A stretch of 64,000 bases of DNA from Selaginella tamariscina (Eukaryota; Streptophyta; Lycopodiopsida; Selaginellales; Selaginellaceae): the NCBI GenBank assembly GCA_003024785.1, contig PUQB01000273.1, positions 62,001 to 126,000 on the forward strand. Reading direction: 5' to 3'. Both the position numbers and the translations under genes were made by a program. How positions within the stretch are numbered: position 1 is the first letter of the stretch; every line of letters starts with the position of its first letter. The notes under the pieces are model-generated. The model did no database searches. It was given only the letters and a program-made list of their open reading frames with translations, and was not told the origin of the DNA. Shown piece after piece: positions 1 through 11,100 of this stretch.

Positions 1-10
1 CCATGTTCCG

Positions 11-334
11 GTGCAGCTGAAGACACCAGAGGTGGAGTTCTCTGGTAAAGCTTTGGTGGATAGCGGAGCGAACGCAAATTTCATCGACAAGAATTTTGCT
101 GTCAGGCACGGGATCCGTCTACATCCTTTGAAGACTCCTGGTTCTGTACGGGTCGTTGATGGACGAGATATCAAATCTGGAGCGGTAATAAATGACACGG
201 AGTTCGTTGAGGTCGTTGCTTGCGGTGCTGTGTGCAACATCTCCTTCAGTGTTTTTCTATTCCAGACTCTACGATTATCCTTGGTTTGCCGTGGATCGAG
301 TTGGTGGATCCTGGTTGGAGAGAACGTTTCATGA
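11..334 (+). pseudogene. Element A retropepsin-like protease fragment
   Basis: The frame contains LVDSGANANFID, the retropepsin active-site region, with Asp-Ser-Gly in place of the usual Asp-Thr-Gly. The flap and second strand follow up to about 290, where a frameshift moves the ILGLPW motif into the next frame (from about 270). In an intact element this enzyme would cut the Gag-Pol polyprotein inside the particle. It is cut by the window start, so its upstream joint to gag is unknown. Confidence 0.75.
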
Positions 335-479
335 ACAGTTTCCCAGCTGTTTCAACTCCAGCCACACTCTTTGATTCCGATCCTGTTCCAGTTCCTCCTC
401 CACTTCGAGTCTCGCATATCACCTTGAAGCAGTTCAAGAAAGATAGCCGACATGACCCAGCATCCGTGTTCGCGATCAA

Positions 480-1330
480 AGTCTATCCCTGCTCTGCTAA
501 GGATGTTTCTGTTCCTCCTGCCTTACCAAAGCAGTATGCCGATTTCGCAGACGTCTTCGACAAAAAGAAAGCTTCTGCCTTGCCACCGCACCGTGAGTAC
601 GACTGTCCTATCGATCTCGTTGAGGGTAAGCAGCCGTCCTCCGGTCCCATTTACGGTCTCTCACCAACAGAGTTGGAGACATTGAGGAAATACATTGAGG
701 AGAATCTTGTCACCGGATTTATCCGTCATTCGCGATCACCGGCTGGTGCTCCAGTATTCTTTGTTTCCAAGAAGGATGGAAGTCTCCGGCTCGTGGTGGA
801 CTACCGAGATCTGAATAAGGTCACCATTCCAAACAAGTATCCTCTCCCGCTCGTCTCCGACATGCTCGAACGTCTTTCTGGTGCCCGGTACTTCACAAAG
901 ATCGATTTAAGAGGAGCGTACAATCTCATCCGAATTCGAGAAGGGGACGAGTGGAAAACAGCTTTCCGTACACGCTACGGACATTTCGAGTACGTAGTAA
1001 TGCCGTTCGGCCTGACAAATGCACCTGCTGTGTTCCAGCACATGGCTAACGATATTTTCGGGACTTCTTGGATTTGTTTGTCATCATGTACCTAGACGAC
1101 ATCCTGATATTTTCCAAGACTCGAGAAGAACACGAACGGCATGTACGGTTAGTCTTGGAGAGGCTCCGGAAGCACCACTTGTTTGCCAAGTTGGAGAAGT
1201 GCTCTTTCAGTCAGCAGTCTGTCGAGTTCCTGGGGTACATCATTTCAGCTGAAGGTGTTCACATGGATCCTGCAAAAGTCCGGACTGTATTGGAGTGGGA
1301 GAGACCATCAAATGTTCGTGATGTTCGATG
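480..1330 (+). pseudogene. Element A reverse transcriptase
   Basis: Ty3/gypsy RT blocks appear in order: the [17 protein letters not shown] entry segment, the [19 protein letters not shown] block, [33 protein letters not shown], the [13 protein letters not shown] block, then YLDD (near 1088-1099) and the SVEFLGYIIS thumb segment. A single missing base near 1065 separates the FGLTNAP block from the catalytic YLDD block, which itself is intact. The role would be synthesis of cDNA from the element RNA. Confidence 0.9.
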
Positions 1331-1379
1331 TTTCCTCGGGTTTGCGAACTTCTATCGACGTTTCGTTCGGGATTTCTCC

Positions 1380-2000
1380 AAGATTGCATTGCCATTGACG
1401 AAGTTGACTGGCAAGGATGTTCCATTTGTCTGGTCCTCTGAGGCTGAGGAGGCGTTCGAGTTCCTAAAGAAGGCGTTCACCTCGGCACCTGTTCTTATCC
1501 ATCCTGACCCTGCGAAGCCATATTTCGTGGAAGCTGATGCCTCTGACTTCGCCATTGGTGGAGTGTTGTCCCAGGAAGGTCCAGATCATCTTCTCCATCC
1601 CATTGCTTTCCATTCCCGCAAGTTCACTGCACCTGAGATCAACTACGATGTCTACAACAAGGAGCTGCTGGCGATCGTCGATGCCTTTGAGGAGTGCGCA
1701 GATTCCTTGAAGGTTCCCCGCATGTGGTTAAGGTGTATTGTGATCACAAGAACCTCCAGTACTGGGCAACAGCACGAGTTCTCAATCGACGTCAGGCGCG
1801 ATGGGCACAGTCTTTGTCCCGGTTCCGATATAAGATTATTCATCGTCCCGGTCGTCTAAATGGCAAAGCAGATGCCTTATCTCGTCGCAGTTACCTAGCT
1901 CCAGTACCAGGTGAAATCCGATTTGATCAACAAGAACAAGTCATCCTGAGCTCCGACCAGTTGTTGAACGCGCTTTCCCGTTCTTCTGCTCCAGTTGACA
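1380..2000 (+). pseudogene. Element A RNase H and RT-integrase linker
   Basis: The segment [15 protein letters not shown] carries the first catalytic Asp of the gypsy RNase [34 protein letters not shown] follows in shorter blocks, with the catalytic Glu in the NKELLAIV block. A frameshift near 1705-1720 moves the [10 protein letters not shown] and GKADALSRR blocks into another frame (to about 1890). This domain would degrade the RNA strand during reverse transcription. Confidence 0.85.
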
Positions 2001-3131
2001 CTTCTTTTGGATCTAATCCGAGAAAATCTCCCTCAAGACGAGTTTGCTCGTGATGTCCTTGCACATGTTCGACGAGTTCAGCCATTGTCTTCAGGGTCAC
2101 AACTACGAGATTATGCTGCTTTCCATCTTCATAATGGGTTGCTGTACCACCACATCCAAATCTATGTTCCGGACGGAGAACTGAGGTTGCGAGCTGTCCA
2201 ACACTGCCATGACAACACAGCTGCAGGACATTTTGGCATTCGGAAGACGATCGAGCTGGTACAACGGGTGTTCTGGTGGCCTCGGCTTCCGTGTATGTTG
2301 AGAGATTTGTGCGATCTTGTGACACGTGCCAGCGTACAAAGCTTCCTCGTCATCGACCGGTTGGACTACTACAGCCTCTTCCTATTGCTCAGCGGCCATG
2401 GTCATCCATCACCATGGATTTCCTCACGGATTTACCGCCTTCTAGAGGGTTTGATGCTGTCCTAGTCATTGTTGATCGGTTCTCTAAGATGGCGCACTTT
2501 GTTCCCTGCAACAAGACATGTTCGGGTCCTGATGCTGCAGATCTGGTGTACCGGGAGGTGTTCCGTCTTCATGGTCTTCCTGATGAACTTGTCACAGATC
2601 GAGGTCCCCAGTTCACTTCGGCATTCTGGCGGAGATTCCTAGATCGGCTACGTATCACCAGGAAGCTGTCTACTGCACATCATCCTGAAACAGATGGACA
2701 ATCGGAGCGCACGATTCAGACTCTGGAACAATATCTGGTGTTTCATTTCTCATCTGCAAGATGATTGGGTCGATCTCCTTCCTGCTGCCGAGTTCGCGTA
2801 CAACAACACGGCACACTCATCCATAGGTGTGTCGCCATTTTTCGCGTTCTCTGGTGTTCATCCTCTCTGGTCCTACAGCTTGCCGTGGTTCCTAGCCTCA
2901 CCACTGTTGCCGATGATCGTGTTGAGACAGGTCCATGAAGAAGTGCAGCATCATCTTCAACGCGCTCGGGATTTGCAAAAACAAGCTGCTGATCGTTCCC
3001 ATGTTCCTCTCCTAGCATTCGCAATTGGTGACCAAGTGTGGCTCCTCCGGCGTCATTGGCCAACCACACGTCCCTGTGACAAGCTGGACTATCAACGCTT
3101 GGGACCATTTCGCATCATCGACAAACTCTGA
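2000..3131 (+). pseudogene. Element A integrase
   Basis: The zinc-binding His-His-Cys-Cys module is visible as HCHDN/GHFG and then SCDTCQR, split by a frameshift near 2290. The catalytic core carries TMDFLTDLPPS (first Asp), TDRGPQF (second Asp) and DGQSERTIQTLEQYL (Glu). Another indel near 2745 shifts frame before DDWVDLLPAAEFAYNNT. The C-terminal KLDYQRLGPFRI segment ends at a stop near 3131. In an active element it would insert the cDNA into chromosomes. Confidence 0.9.
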
Positions 3132-3481
3132 TGTGAGTTTCATCTCGAGCTTCCGCCAACCATCCGGATCCATCCCATATTCCATGTTTCCTTGTTGTAA
3201 CGTTTCGTCTCGAGCTTCCGCCAACCATTCGGATCCATCCCGTATTCCATGTTTCCTTGTTGGAGCCTTATCATGCTCCTTCTGAACCTGGCCGACTTTT
3301 TCCACCACCTCCTCCAGTTACAGTTGCTGGTGAACCTGAGTTCGAGGTTGCTGCAATTTTTGACTCCAAACTTATTCGTGATCAGCTTCACTATTTCGTG
3401 GACTGGATCGGTTATCCACCTGGCGAACGCACTTGGGAGCTTGCTACTCATGAACAAGCGCATCATCGACAAACTCTCTGA
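3132..3481 (+). pseudogene. Element A chromodomain, first copy
   Basis: The segment LEPYHAPSEPGR, a proline run, VAGEPEFEVAAIFDSKL and then YFVDWIGYPPGERTW matches the integrase C-terminal chromodomain of chromoviruses, including the aromatic and W-x-Y core. A partial upstream duplication (about 75 bp, 3135-3203 against 3207-3275) repeats the FRLELPPTIRIHP-coding segment just before it. In related elements this domain steers integration toward modified chromatin. Confidence 0.8.
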
Positions 3482-3530
3482 TGTGACGTTTCATGAACAA
3501 GTGCATCATCGACAAACTCTCTGATGTGAC

Positions 3531-4130
3531 GTTTCGTCTTGAGCTTCTGCCAACCATCCGGATACATCCCGTATTCCATGTTTTCTTGTTGGAGCCTTAT
3601 CATGCTCCTTCTGAACCTGGCCGACTTCTTCCACCACCTCCTCCAGTTACAGTTGCTGGTGAACCTGAGTTTGAGGTTGCTGCAATTCTTGACTCCAAAC
3701 TTGTTCGTGGTCAGCTTCACTATTTTCGTGGACTGGATCGGTCAGCTTCACTATTTTCATGGACTGGATCAGTTATTCACTTGGCGAACGCACTTGGAAC
3801 GGTCAACTTCACTATTTTCATGGACTGGATCGGTTATCCACTTGGCAAGCGCATCATCGACAAACTCTCATGAACAAGTGCATCATCGACAAACTCTCTG
3901 ATGTGACGTTTCGTCTTGAGCTTCTGCCAACCATCCGGATACATCCCGTATTCCATGTTTTCTTGTTGGAGCCTTATCATGCTCCTTTTGAACCTGGCCG
4001 ACTTCTTCCACCACCTCCTCCAGTTACAGTTGCTGGTGAACCTGAGTTTGAGGTTGCTGCAATTCTTGACTCCAAACTTGTTCGTGGTCAGCTTCACTAT
4101 TTTTGTGGACTGGATCGGTCAGCTTCACTA
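3531..4130 (+). repeat. 377-bp direct duplication of the chromodomain-coding end of element A
   Basis: The block starting GTTTCGTCTTGAGCTTCTGC at 3531 recurs at 3908 almost unchanged, giving a period of 377 bp. Each copy encodes the LEPYHAP-to-DWIG part of the chromodomain. As 377 is not a multiple of three, the copies are read in different frames. The short segment encoding HHRQTL is also repeated at the copy edges (3456-3480, 3500-3525, 3850-3900), which may be the pairing sequence used in the duplication. Confidence 0.85.
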
Positions 4131-4357
4131 TTTTCATGGACTGGATCGGTTATCCACTTGGCGAACGCACTTGGAACGGTCAACTTCACTATTTTCATGG
4201 ACTGGATCGGTTATCCACTTGGCGAACGCACTTGGAACGGTCAACTTCACTATTTTCATGGACTGGATCGGTTATCCACTTGGCGAACGCACTTGGAACG
4301 GTCAACTTCACTATTTTCATGGACTGGATCGGTTATCCACTTGGCGAACGCACTTGG
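4120..4357 (+). repeat. 61-bp tandem repeat inside the chromodomain motif
   Basis: About four near-identical copies start at 4120, 4181, 4242 and 4303, each covering the LHYFMDWIGYPLGERTW coding stretch. Two further copies lie in the first 377-bp unit (3741-3845). The period of 61 bp rotates the reading frame at every copy, so a protein reading through would contain the chromodomain core only in every third unit. Confidence 0.9.
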
Positions 4358-4526
4358 AAGCCTGCTACTCATCTTGTTGCCGAGTTCCATCAACGAGAAC
4401 TCGGCAACGATATCCTGCAAAACTTGGACCAGTGACGCGCGATGCATCGAAGCCTACTCATCTTGTTGCCGAGTTCCATCAACGAGAACTCGGCAACGAT
4501 ATCCTGCAAAACTTGGACCAGTGACG
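4356..4526 (+). repeat. About 93-bp duplication of the pol stop-codon region
   Basis: The terminal coding stretch LVAEFHQRELGNDILQNLDQ plus stop is present at 4370-4437 and again at 4460-4526. A partial third copy covers the ENSATIS-frame segment at 4527-4555. The first copy gives the natural C-terminus of the element A polyprotein. Confidence 0.75.
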
Positions 4527-4689
4527 CGAGAACTCGGCAACGATATCCTGGATAAAAAGACTCAAGCGTAACTAAGTCATCATGACCAGGGACCCTTTCA
4601 TAAACACCAATTGACCCTTTGCTTAATTGGCATAAGGGGAGTAAAGAGGGGTCCTTGTGCAAATAAATTAGTGATCCCTCCGTCTTTCT

Positions 4690-5019
4690 TTGGAGTATTA
4701 TCAAAGGGTTCACTCGGCACCAGTTCATTCGGTCTTCACTTTTCAAGCTCAATTTAATCACACGCCACGTCCTGTTTTCCTTTCAGTGTTGGTAGATACA
4801 TGTTTGAATTTGTCCTTTATTTCTCAGTTTGTTGCTACACGTTGCAGCTTTCATTTGTGTCGTGTGGTAGAACCAGTCTTCATTCTGTACTGTAACGGAC
4901 ACACTCATACTAATTTATGGGATGAAATTGACATTGTTGTTCGTGTGGATGATCGTGAACTTGAGCTTCAATCTCTGTGGGTGGTGCCGAGTCAAGCTTT
5001 TCACTTTATTCTTGGTTGA
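4690..5019 (+). pseudogene. Element B protease-like segment
   Basis: A 109-residue frame shows the layout of a gypsy aspartic protease (VLVDTCLNLSFISQFVA, then a second half ending SQAFHFILG). The active site reads Asp-Thr-Cys instead of Asp-Thr-Gly, which should abolish activity. The ending SQAFHFILG-stop replaces the usual FDVILG-M-W motif, so the frame is broken there. Confidence 0.55.
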
Positions 5020-5209
5020 ATTGGTTGACTCGCAATCATGCCAAGTGACTTCGAAAAGTCTCCCCCCTATTTGACTTTCCCTCATTTTTCTTCCATTCTT
5101 TTTACTTTTATTCCACTTCGTCCATCTGCTTGCATCACTTTTATTTCACCCTTACTTCCAACCATCTTCCCTTCATGTTCCTTATTTCCCTTTTTAAATC
5201 CATCAGATG

Positions 5210-6100
5210 ATCGTCGTGTTATAGTTGTTGATCAACTCAAGAAGGAGTATGTTAATCTTTTCAACTTTGACTTGTCATTTAAGGCCAAGATTGCAACACG
5301 CCACCCTATTCCAACTGGAGATGCTAGGCCGATCAAGGTACCTATTTGGCACCAGTCACTAAAGAAGCTCAAGATCTTACAACCAAATGTTAAGGAGATG
5401 TTGGAGAAAGGTGTTATCTGAAAATCTTGAAGTCCTTGGGCGTGCAAACCTCATCTTGTGACAAAGTCGAATGGGAGCATTCGATTCTGCATTGACTATT
5501 GCCCATTAAATGATGTAACTATTTTAAATGTGTACCCACTTCCTCATACTACAGACCTTTTGGATCGACTGGGGCGGAGCTATTGGTTCACCAAGTTAGA
5601 TCTCGCCTTTGGATATTGGCAAGTTCCGATGGCTGACATGGACATTCCAAAACTGCTTTTCGGACACCATTTGGCCTGTATGAGTTCTTAGTGATGCCTT
5701 TCTGTTTGAGCAATGCTCCAGCGACTTTTAATGTATGATGGACGAGGTTCTTTGTGATAGTCGGAGGTGACTGCCGATTTCATCAATGATGTTTTAATTC
5801 ACTCGAATGGAACATGAGAGGAGCATGTCAGTGATGTACAAGGTTTTGGATCGGTTGCGGGAAGTTGGTTTGAAGTTGAAGCCATCTAAGTGTGTATTTG
5901 GATCTAAATACACCACTTATCTGGGTTATTGCATTTCACGTGAAGGTTTGCAAGTTGATTATAACAAACTAGTTGCAGTTTTGAAGTTCCCTACGCCGAA
6001 GTGTGTAAATGATATGCAACGCTTTCTTGGCAAGGTACAATATCTGGGTTGTTTGTGGATCATCTTTCAGATCGTACTGCACCATTGCGGGCGTTGCTAA
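5210..6100 (+). pseudogene. Element B reverse transcriptase
   Basis: Recognisable RT blocks are KSNGSIRFCIDYCPLND, YPLPHTTDLLDRLG, FTKLDLAFGYWQVPM and, in another frame, the CVFGSKYTTYLGYCIS thumb with FPTPKCVNDMQRFLG. The catalytic YxDD position is FINDVLI (near 5775), so one catalytic Asp is lost. Several stops lie between the blocks (5421, 5690). Confidence 0.85.
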
Positions 6101-6119
6101 AGTTGTTAATGACTTCTTT

Positions 6120-6590
6120 TGTTTGGTCTAAGGATTGCAAGTAAGCATTTGTAGATCTCAAAGAGCTATTGACGACTCCTCCAGTTTTGGCGTACCCAGA
6201 TTACACTTGTCCTTTCATCTTACGCGTAGATGCTTTGACATTGGTCTCGGGGTGTATTGCTATAGGAGAGTATGAGTGTCCCTAGCTAACGACATCCCAT
6301 TGCGTACATCAGCTGTACATTGCAACCAGCAGAGTGAACTACTCCATGACATAAAAGAAGTATCCAGCAGCAATTTGGGGTTTTGAGAAGCTCCATGCCT
6401 ACTTGCATGGTTCTCGGACGTTGTTGGAAGGTGACCATGCAGCAGTCACTTTGTTGTTGAAGTGAAAGAATTTGATTCATTATACTGCTCGGTGGGCCTT
6501 GAAGCTTCAAATTTATAACTTTGAGGTTGTTCATTGTCCATGGAGTTCCATAGCTAATGTTGATGCTCTTTTTCGAGTTCCTCTTCCACC
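6120..6590 (+). pseudogene. Element B RNase H remnant
   Basis: Weak but ordered RNase H blocks lie between the RT thumb and the integrase. The clearest is the RWALKLQIYNFEV segment with a following VDALFR motif (6472-6600), equivalent to the conserved RW-L-L--Y--EI and ADALSR blocks. Upstream catalytic blocks are too degraded to place with confidence. Confidence 0.6.
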
Positions 6591-6869
6591 TTCTCTTTTT
6601 TCTTCTGCCCCTGAGGAGCCAATTGTTCCAGCATTAGTGGACTTTTTGGACAAAGATTCTGTTCCATCAACAGTTGCTGTGCTTAACGTTCAGTGTCCAC
6701 AAATGCAAAGTTAGATTTGCCGTCTTTGAATGAGGTTCGGGAAGTTTAAAAGGTTGAGCCATGGATTCGAAGCTTTATGATGGGTTTGAGAATCCTGCAT
6801 CACTTATTGATGACTTGCTTTTCAGACATTTACATTCGCAATATCGCATTTAGGACGACATTCTTTATT

Positions 6870-7200
6870 TTGTGGGGACTGATCCAAATGATCATTTGCG
6901 GTTGGTAGTGCCTTTGGTCTTCATTCCACGTTTCCTCCATGCTTACCATGACTCTCCTATTCTTGGCGGGCACATGGGACATTGTCGTGTGATGGAGAAG
7001 CTGCACAGATCTTTCTATTGGCTGGAGTTGCGAGGAGATGTGATTCGGTATGTGTGTAGCTGTGTATGGTGCCAAGCTCGCAATACTCCCCCGTGTGCTT
7101 CGAAAGGACGGTTAGAGTCAATTGCAGTTTCTCGTCTGTTTGAGTTGGTGACATTTGATTTGATGGGACCTTTTCCATGGTCAATTGCTAGCAACGAGTA
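6870..7200 (+). pseudogene. Element B integrase fragment
   Basis: The frame shows the H-H-C-C zinc module (GGHMGHCRVMEKLHRSFYW, then CSCVWCQARN) followed by the first Asp block of the core (VTFDLMGPFPW). A stop at 7199 and loss of the remaining core leave no DDE triad. It joins, after a short degraded stretch, the putative polypurine tract at 7456. Confidence 0.75.
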
Positions 7201-7455
7201 GTTATTATTGCTTCTGACTACCTAACTTGTTAGGTAGAAGTTGGTACTCTTGCTACGGCAAGTAGGGCCGCAGATTTATGAGGTTTAGCATGACATTCAA
7301 TCCGATCCTCTTGAGATTGTACACATGCAATGGTTGAAGCGTTTTATGCAACGGGAATAAGTTGTGCCACTTACAAATCCACCAGTGCTTCACCATGATG
7401 TTCCTCCAGATCCGGGCCCATCTACTAGAGAACCTTAACTAACTTACATCCTTTC

Positions 7456-7631
7456 AAGAAGAGGGGATGATGTAAAATCCATGTGTACATGTGCATGTGC
7501 ATATATTATTATTAGTGTAGTGGGTTTTGATAACTGTCCGAATGGTTTCAATATGGACCACTCACTTCTATACATAAGTGAGGTTCTTGAACTAATGGAT
7601 ATACACATGTCTATATTCTGAGTTCTCACAA
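7456..7631 (+). other. Putative polypurine tract and 3' LTR of element B
   Basis: AAGAAGAGGGGATGA is followed by TGTAAAATCC. The next 150 bases run to GAGTTCTCACA at about 7631, which would end a short LTR in CA. No second LTR copy is available in the window to confirm the end, so the right border is a guess. Confidence 0.4.
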
Positions 7632-7639
7632 CTTGTATA

Positions 7640-9100
7640 TATTAATTAATTAAAGAATTGTATAATGTAAAGAGGTGATGATCCTACTATATGAACCAAT
7701 AGGCTAAGCGGTAGTATTATTTTGTGTATGTTAATGATGTGGTTTATTAACACATACACATGCGAATGTATTAAATACCTTAGACTTTTAATTTAAACTC
7801 TTGATAAAAGCTTTTTAAAATATTTATATAGCATTGCATTTAGTTTAGTCCATGTATTTGTTAATAAATTACATTATTATTAGTATAAAAATAATAATAC
7901 CGCTAATTACTTTAGGTAACGATTGCCACTATTTTTATATAAATCAGTTTTTGAATTGATATATAAATATTAATCAAATTGAAGATAACTGACTTTCCGA
8001 CACAAATTAATAAACACATTTACTCTCAATCAAACGACTTAATCAATTTTAATTAAAATCTTAAATTATAGTAATGTTTAAATATTAAATACAAATTGTG
8101 CCCATTATTGTTTTTAGTCGAGTTCCGACTTAGTCGATGCATTAAAAACTATTATATATGTTCTTTTAGTATTACCTAGCCTATTATATTATTCCTGGAG
8201 TATAAAAACTCAGTTACATTCATCATCATAATAATAATGCAGGTGATTAGTAAAAATGAGGAAGCTTGATTAACAAGTCATCAACTGTCAAAATGTGTAG
8301 AAAATACAAAAGTAAAAATGTAAGAAAAGAAAAAAAGGAAAAAAAAAGGCTAAAAGAGTTTCACAATGGGATGGAAAGTGAAAGAGAAAGAGCTTCTAAA
8401 GTCACAGAGAATAAATAAAGCCTCTTAAGTCACAATAGTTCCCGTTCTTCTGCAAAAAAATGAGCACCATAGTTATGCTTTCAAAAAATTATCTATATAA
8501 TTATTAAATAAACCATACATATAATATACGGTGTATATTATATGGATACGGCCCCGGAGAGAGAGAGAAGCGACCCCAGAGAGAGTGAGTGAACACCGAG
8601 CATATCCGTCCCATGCCTTGTAATGAGAACGTAAAATGCAATACAATACAATTGTGAGATTATGTGTATACATATATATAACGTAGATATATACCGGGCT
8701 TTAAACGTTAATGTGTAAATGATATAGTAACTATTGGGGCTATAAACTTGACTCAAGGCACGAACTATTGTATCCATATTCTCAGTTCAGCGCATGTACT
8801 TACATGTTCTACTGTAAATGCCAGAATACGTAAACTTGTGTGTGAGAGGAGAACAATTTTTATTCCTAGATACGTCACTTAACAAAAACATTAAAAATGT
8901 ATCCTACTTAGTATTCAAAACGAGCTACTACATATATCCAAATTAACTAATAAACTACATAGTAAAAAGGCTGGGGCATACATACTACATAAATAAGAAT
9001 GACAGACTATTTGAGCATTTGCAACCGTAACGTATACTAGTATATTGGATATATGCAGGTGTATACAATGTATATGCGTAATGTGGGGTAGATAGTTCAG
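7640..9100. other. AT-rich intergenic stretch, no gene seen
   Basis: Low-complexity AT-rich DNA with short ORFs that resemble nothing I recognise. A GAGAGAGAG stretch lies near 8560-8590. The last exon or exons and the 3' UTR of the minus-strand Tudor gene should lie somewhere in 8.4-9.1 kb, but I could not place them. Confidence 0.6.
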
Positions 9101-9131
9101 AAATGAAAAACAAATGTAATAGAGAGTGTAC

Positions 9132-10531
9132 CTGGGTCTCAACCTCTGGTCGGATCTGGTAGCCGGCTTAGGCAGCACCACGGGCTTTTTCAGCTTAGTA
9201 CCAGACCGAATGAGCTTGGGTGTACTCTTAGAGGTACCAGCTTGGGCAGAAGCTTGTTCATCCTCGGGTAAGAGTAGAGGCTCTAATTCCTTCCAGTCCA
9301 TCTCTTCTTTATCTTGATCCTCAGGATATAGTATCTGTAGTAAATAAACCGGTCCCTAAACCACCATAAGCGTACCAAAGCCAAACAGATAAAACAACCA
9401 AAACTTGACAGACCTTGTAGTATTTTCTCTCCTTGTCATAGCCTGTCACCACTCCCTCGTACAGCTTCCCGCTAAAGTCCTTCTTCAGCTTCCTGCCCTT
9501 CAACCTTGCTCCCCTTAGTTTCGTAGATTTCCCCTTTTCCGCCTCCTCTACACCTTTCCCCTTCTCATCGGCTTTCTCTGTCGCGTTGGCTTTCTTTGTA
9601 TTCTTTTTATCCGCTGTATCTTCACCCTTTTTACCCATTTCAGGAGCGGACACTCTGCTGCTTTTCCTTGGTGTTGTTGTACCTTTGGTTGGCCTTCCCC
9701 TTTTTACTCCGACAGCCTGCGTTTCGACTACTGTGTTTTGGGCTGCTCCGTCCTTGTTCAGGTCGATCTGTTCCTCTATCTCGTCCACTTTCTTTGTCTT
9801 ACGAGCCTTTTTACTGCCCAACAATAATGTTAGCTTCAGAAGATAGATATTATGCATATAGGCACATACCCTTTCGGGGTGGAGGCTGGGGTACTACGTT
9901 TCTTGGACGATGGTATTTCTTCCTGCTCGGGTGGTGGTTGCTCCTCTTTGGGCGATGGCGGCTCCTCCGGAACAAGATACGGTTCAAGTTCTTTCCAATC
10001 CAGTTCTTCGCTATCACCGTCTTCATAATGAACCTGCACGGAACGATTAGTATCGAATGTCGTTCATGTATTCATGTATTTAATTACCTTGTACCATTTC
10101 GTTTCCGGCTCATAACCCTGCACAGTTCCCGTGAAGTATTTCCTCCCGAATCTTTTCCGAACCTGCCTTCCTTTCATAGCATTACCGGGACCATTCTGCA
10201 CCACCAAACATTCAAATTAAGATCACTCACACACACAAATATGTATGCTTGCCTGTGGATTGTTCACATTTTGCTGCTGGTTCTGCGAACCATCATGCTT
10301 TTGTGGCGAATCGTGTGGCTGCTGTTGCGAGCCATCTCCTGATCAAATACGTAGATAAGTAGTTAGAGAAGTATTAACCACTGAATAAATAACTCGGTTA
10401 CCATTTGTTAAAGTGCCCACAACCTCAATGCCGTTGGTGTGAATCGATTGAACAACCACACTCGTGTCGGCATTATGTTGAGACACCGTGACCACTTCTG
10501 TGCCAGTCGTCACAGAGTATACAGCCGCCAT
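9132..10531 (-). CDS. Tandem Tudor-like (PTM/PDS5-type) nuclear protein, C-terminal exon(s) not resolved
   Basis: Six coding exons on the minus strand: 10531-10402, 10338-10253, 10195-10088, 10033-9870, 9813-9414 and 9334-9132, all with good splice sites; the second intron starts with GC (CAG/GCAAG). They join in frame to about 364 residues and remain open at the last donor. Two modules of the form GR-hydrophobic-KK-F-G--Y-G-V--Y----KWYKV-YEDGD-E-LDW-ELEP lie at about residues 75-125 and 265-325. This is the Tudor-like fold of plant PTM-type proteins and resembles PDS5 Tudor domains. Between them is a long Lys/Glu-rich region with an AT-hook-like KRGRPTK near residue 200 and several basic nuclear-localisation clusters. 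A chromatin reader or adaptor role is inferred from family knowledge only. Confidence 0.8.
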
Positions 10532-10898
10532 CACCTGTTAAAAAAGATATAGCAAAAATTGACTTAAAAGCAAGAACACACTAGCGAGACCAGGAGAAGA
10601 TTTTTATCCTTGATTACTGATATTTTATCTGAAACTCACAGTATGCACTAGCGACAGTGATTTTCGACCTAAAAATGGGAAAAAAAATGACCTATACATG
10701 GGATTTTTGGCCTCGCGACCAGAACTTAGACATATAAAGACTAGGCGACAACGATTTTCAACCAACAAACGCATAAAAACAACCTAGACATAGATTTACA
10801 GGCAAGAACGATTTCATCAGAGAATTTCATCGGATTCTGGCCTCAAGAACAGATTTTCGATGAATCTTTCAGAGGAAATACACAGGAAAATGCATACC

Positions 10899-11100
10899 TT
10901 GACGAATTCGTCGAAATGCGGGCAGAATACCGAGAGCGATCCGTGTGTTCTTCACTAGAAAATAGTAGCGGCTACCTCAGAAGCGCTTCACGGGCGTTTC
11001 TGCCATCGCCCAAACCTTCACCCTTCACCTTTCTTTGTGTCTTCCTACTCAGTTCTTTGGCGCTCCTCACTACTGCCGGCCACAAGCTCACAGGCGACAA
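10899..11100 (-). other. 5' UTR exon of the Tudor gene
   Basis: A donor (GTCAAG/GTATGC) at 10899/10898 and an acceptor (AACAG/GTG) just before the start codon at 10531 indicate an intron of about 360 bases in the 5' leader. The upstream end of the exon is not defined; I place it near 11100 from where the sequence turns GC-rich. Introns in 5' leaders often raise expression in plants. Confidence 0.5.

Larger units (their letters stand above)
1..4570 (+). mobile_element. Element A: decayed Ty3/gypsy chromovirus, pol region
   Basis: The order protease, reverse transcriptase, RNase H, integrase, chromodomain on the plus strand is that of a Ty3/gypsy chromovirus. The element runs off the left edge, so gag and the 5' LTR are not visible. 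Reading frame is lost at several points (for example near 1065, 1720, 2010, 2300 and 2745), mostly by one-base indels, so it cannot express a full polyprotein. The protein sequence is related to elements D, E, G and I. No convincing 3' LTR is seen after the chromodomain; a purine-rich stretch near 4635-4655 may be its polypurine tract. Confidence 0.9.
4690..7470 (+). mobile_element. Element B: highly decayed Ty3/gypsy pol
   Basis: A second plus-strand gypsy pol follows A but belongs to a different lineage. Segments in order are a protease-like domain (4690-5019), reverse transcriptase (5210-6100), RNase H (6120-6590), and integrase zinc module with start of core (6870-7200). Stops and indels interrupt every domain. 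It ends in a purine-rich tract (AAGAAGAGGGGATGA, 7456-7470) directly followed by TGTAAAATCC, a typical LTR start, so the 3' end is probably close to intact. Confidence 0.85.

Noticed and set aside
4580-4690. 3' LTR of element A
   Set aside because: A purine-rich stretch exists near 4635-4655, but no second copy or TG...CA pair could be matched, so no LTR is called.
9586-10342. Long plus-strand ORF (up to 248 codons) across 9596-10342
   Set aside because: It is the antisense of the spliced Tudor gene and crosses its introns; composition is that of reverse-complemented Lys/Glu codons.
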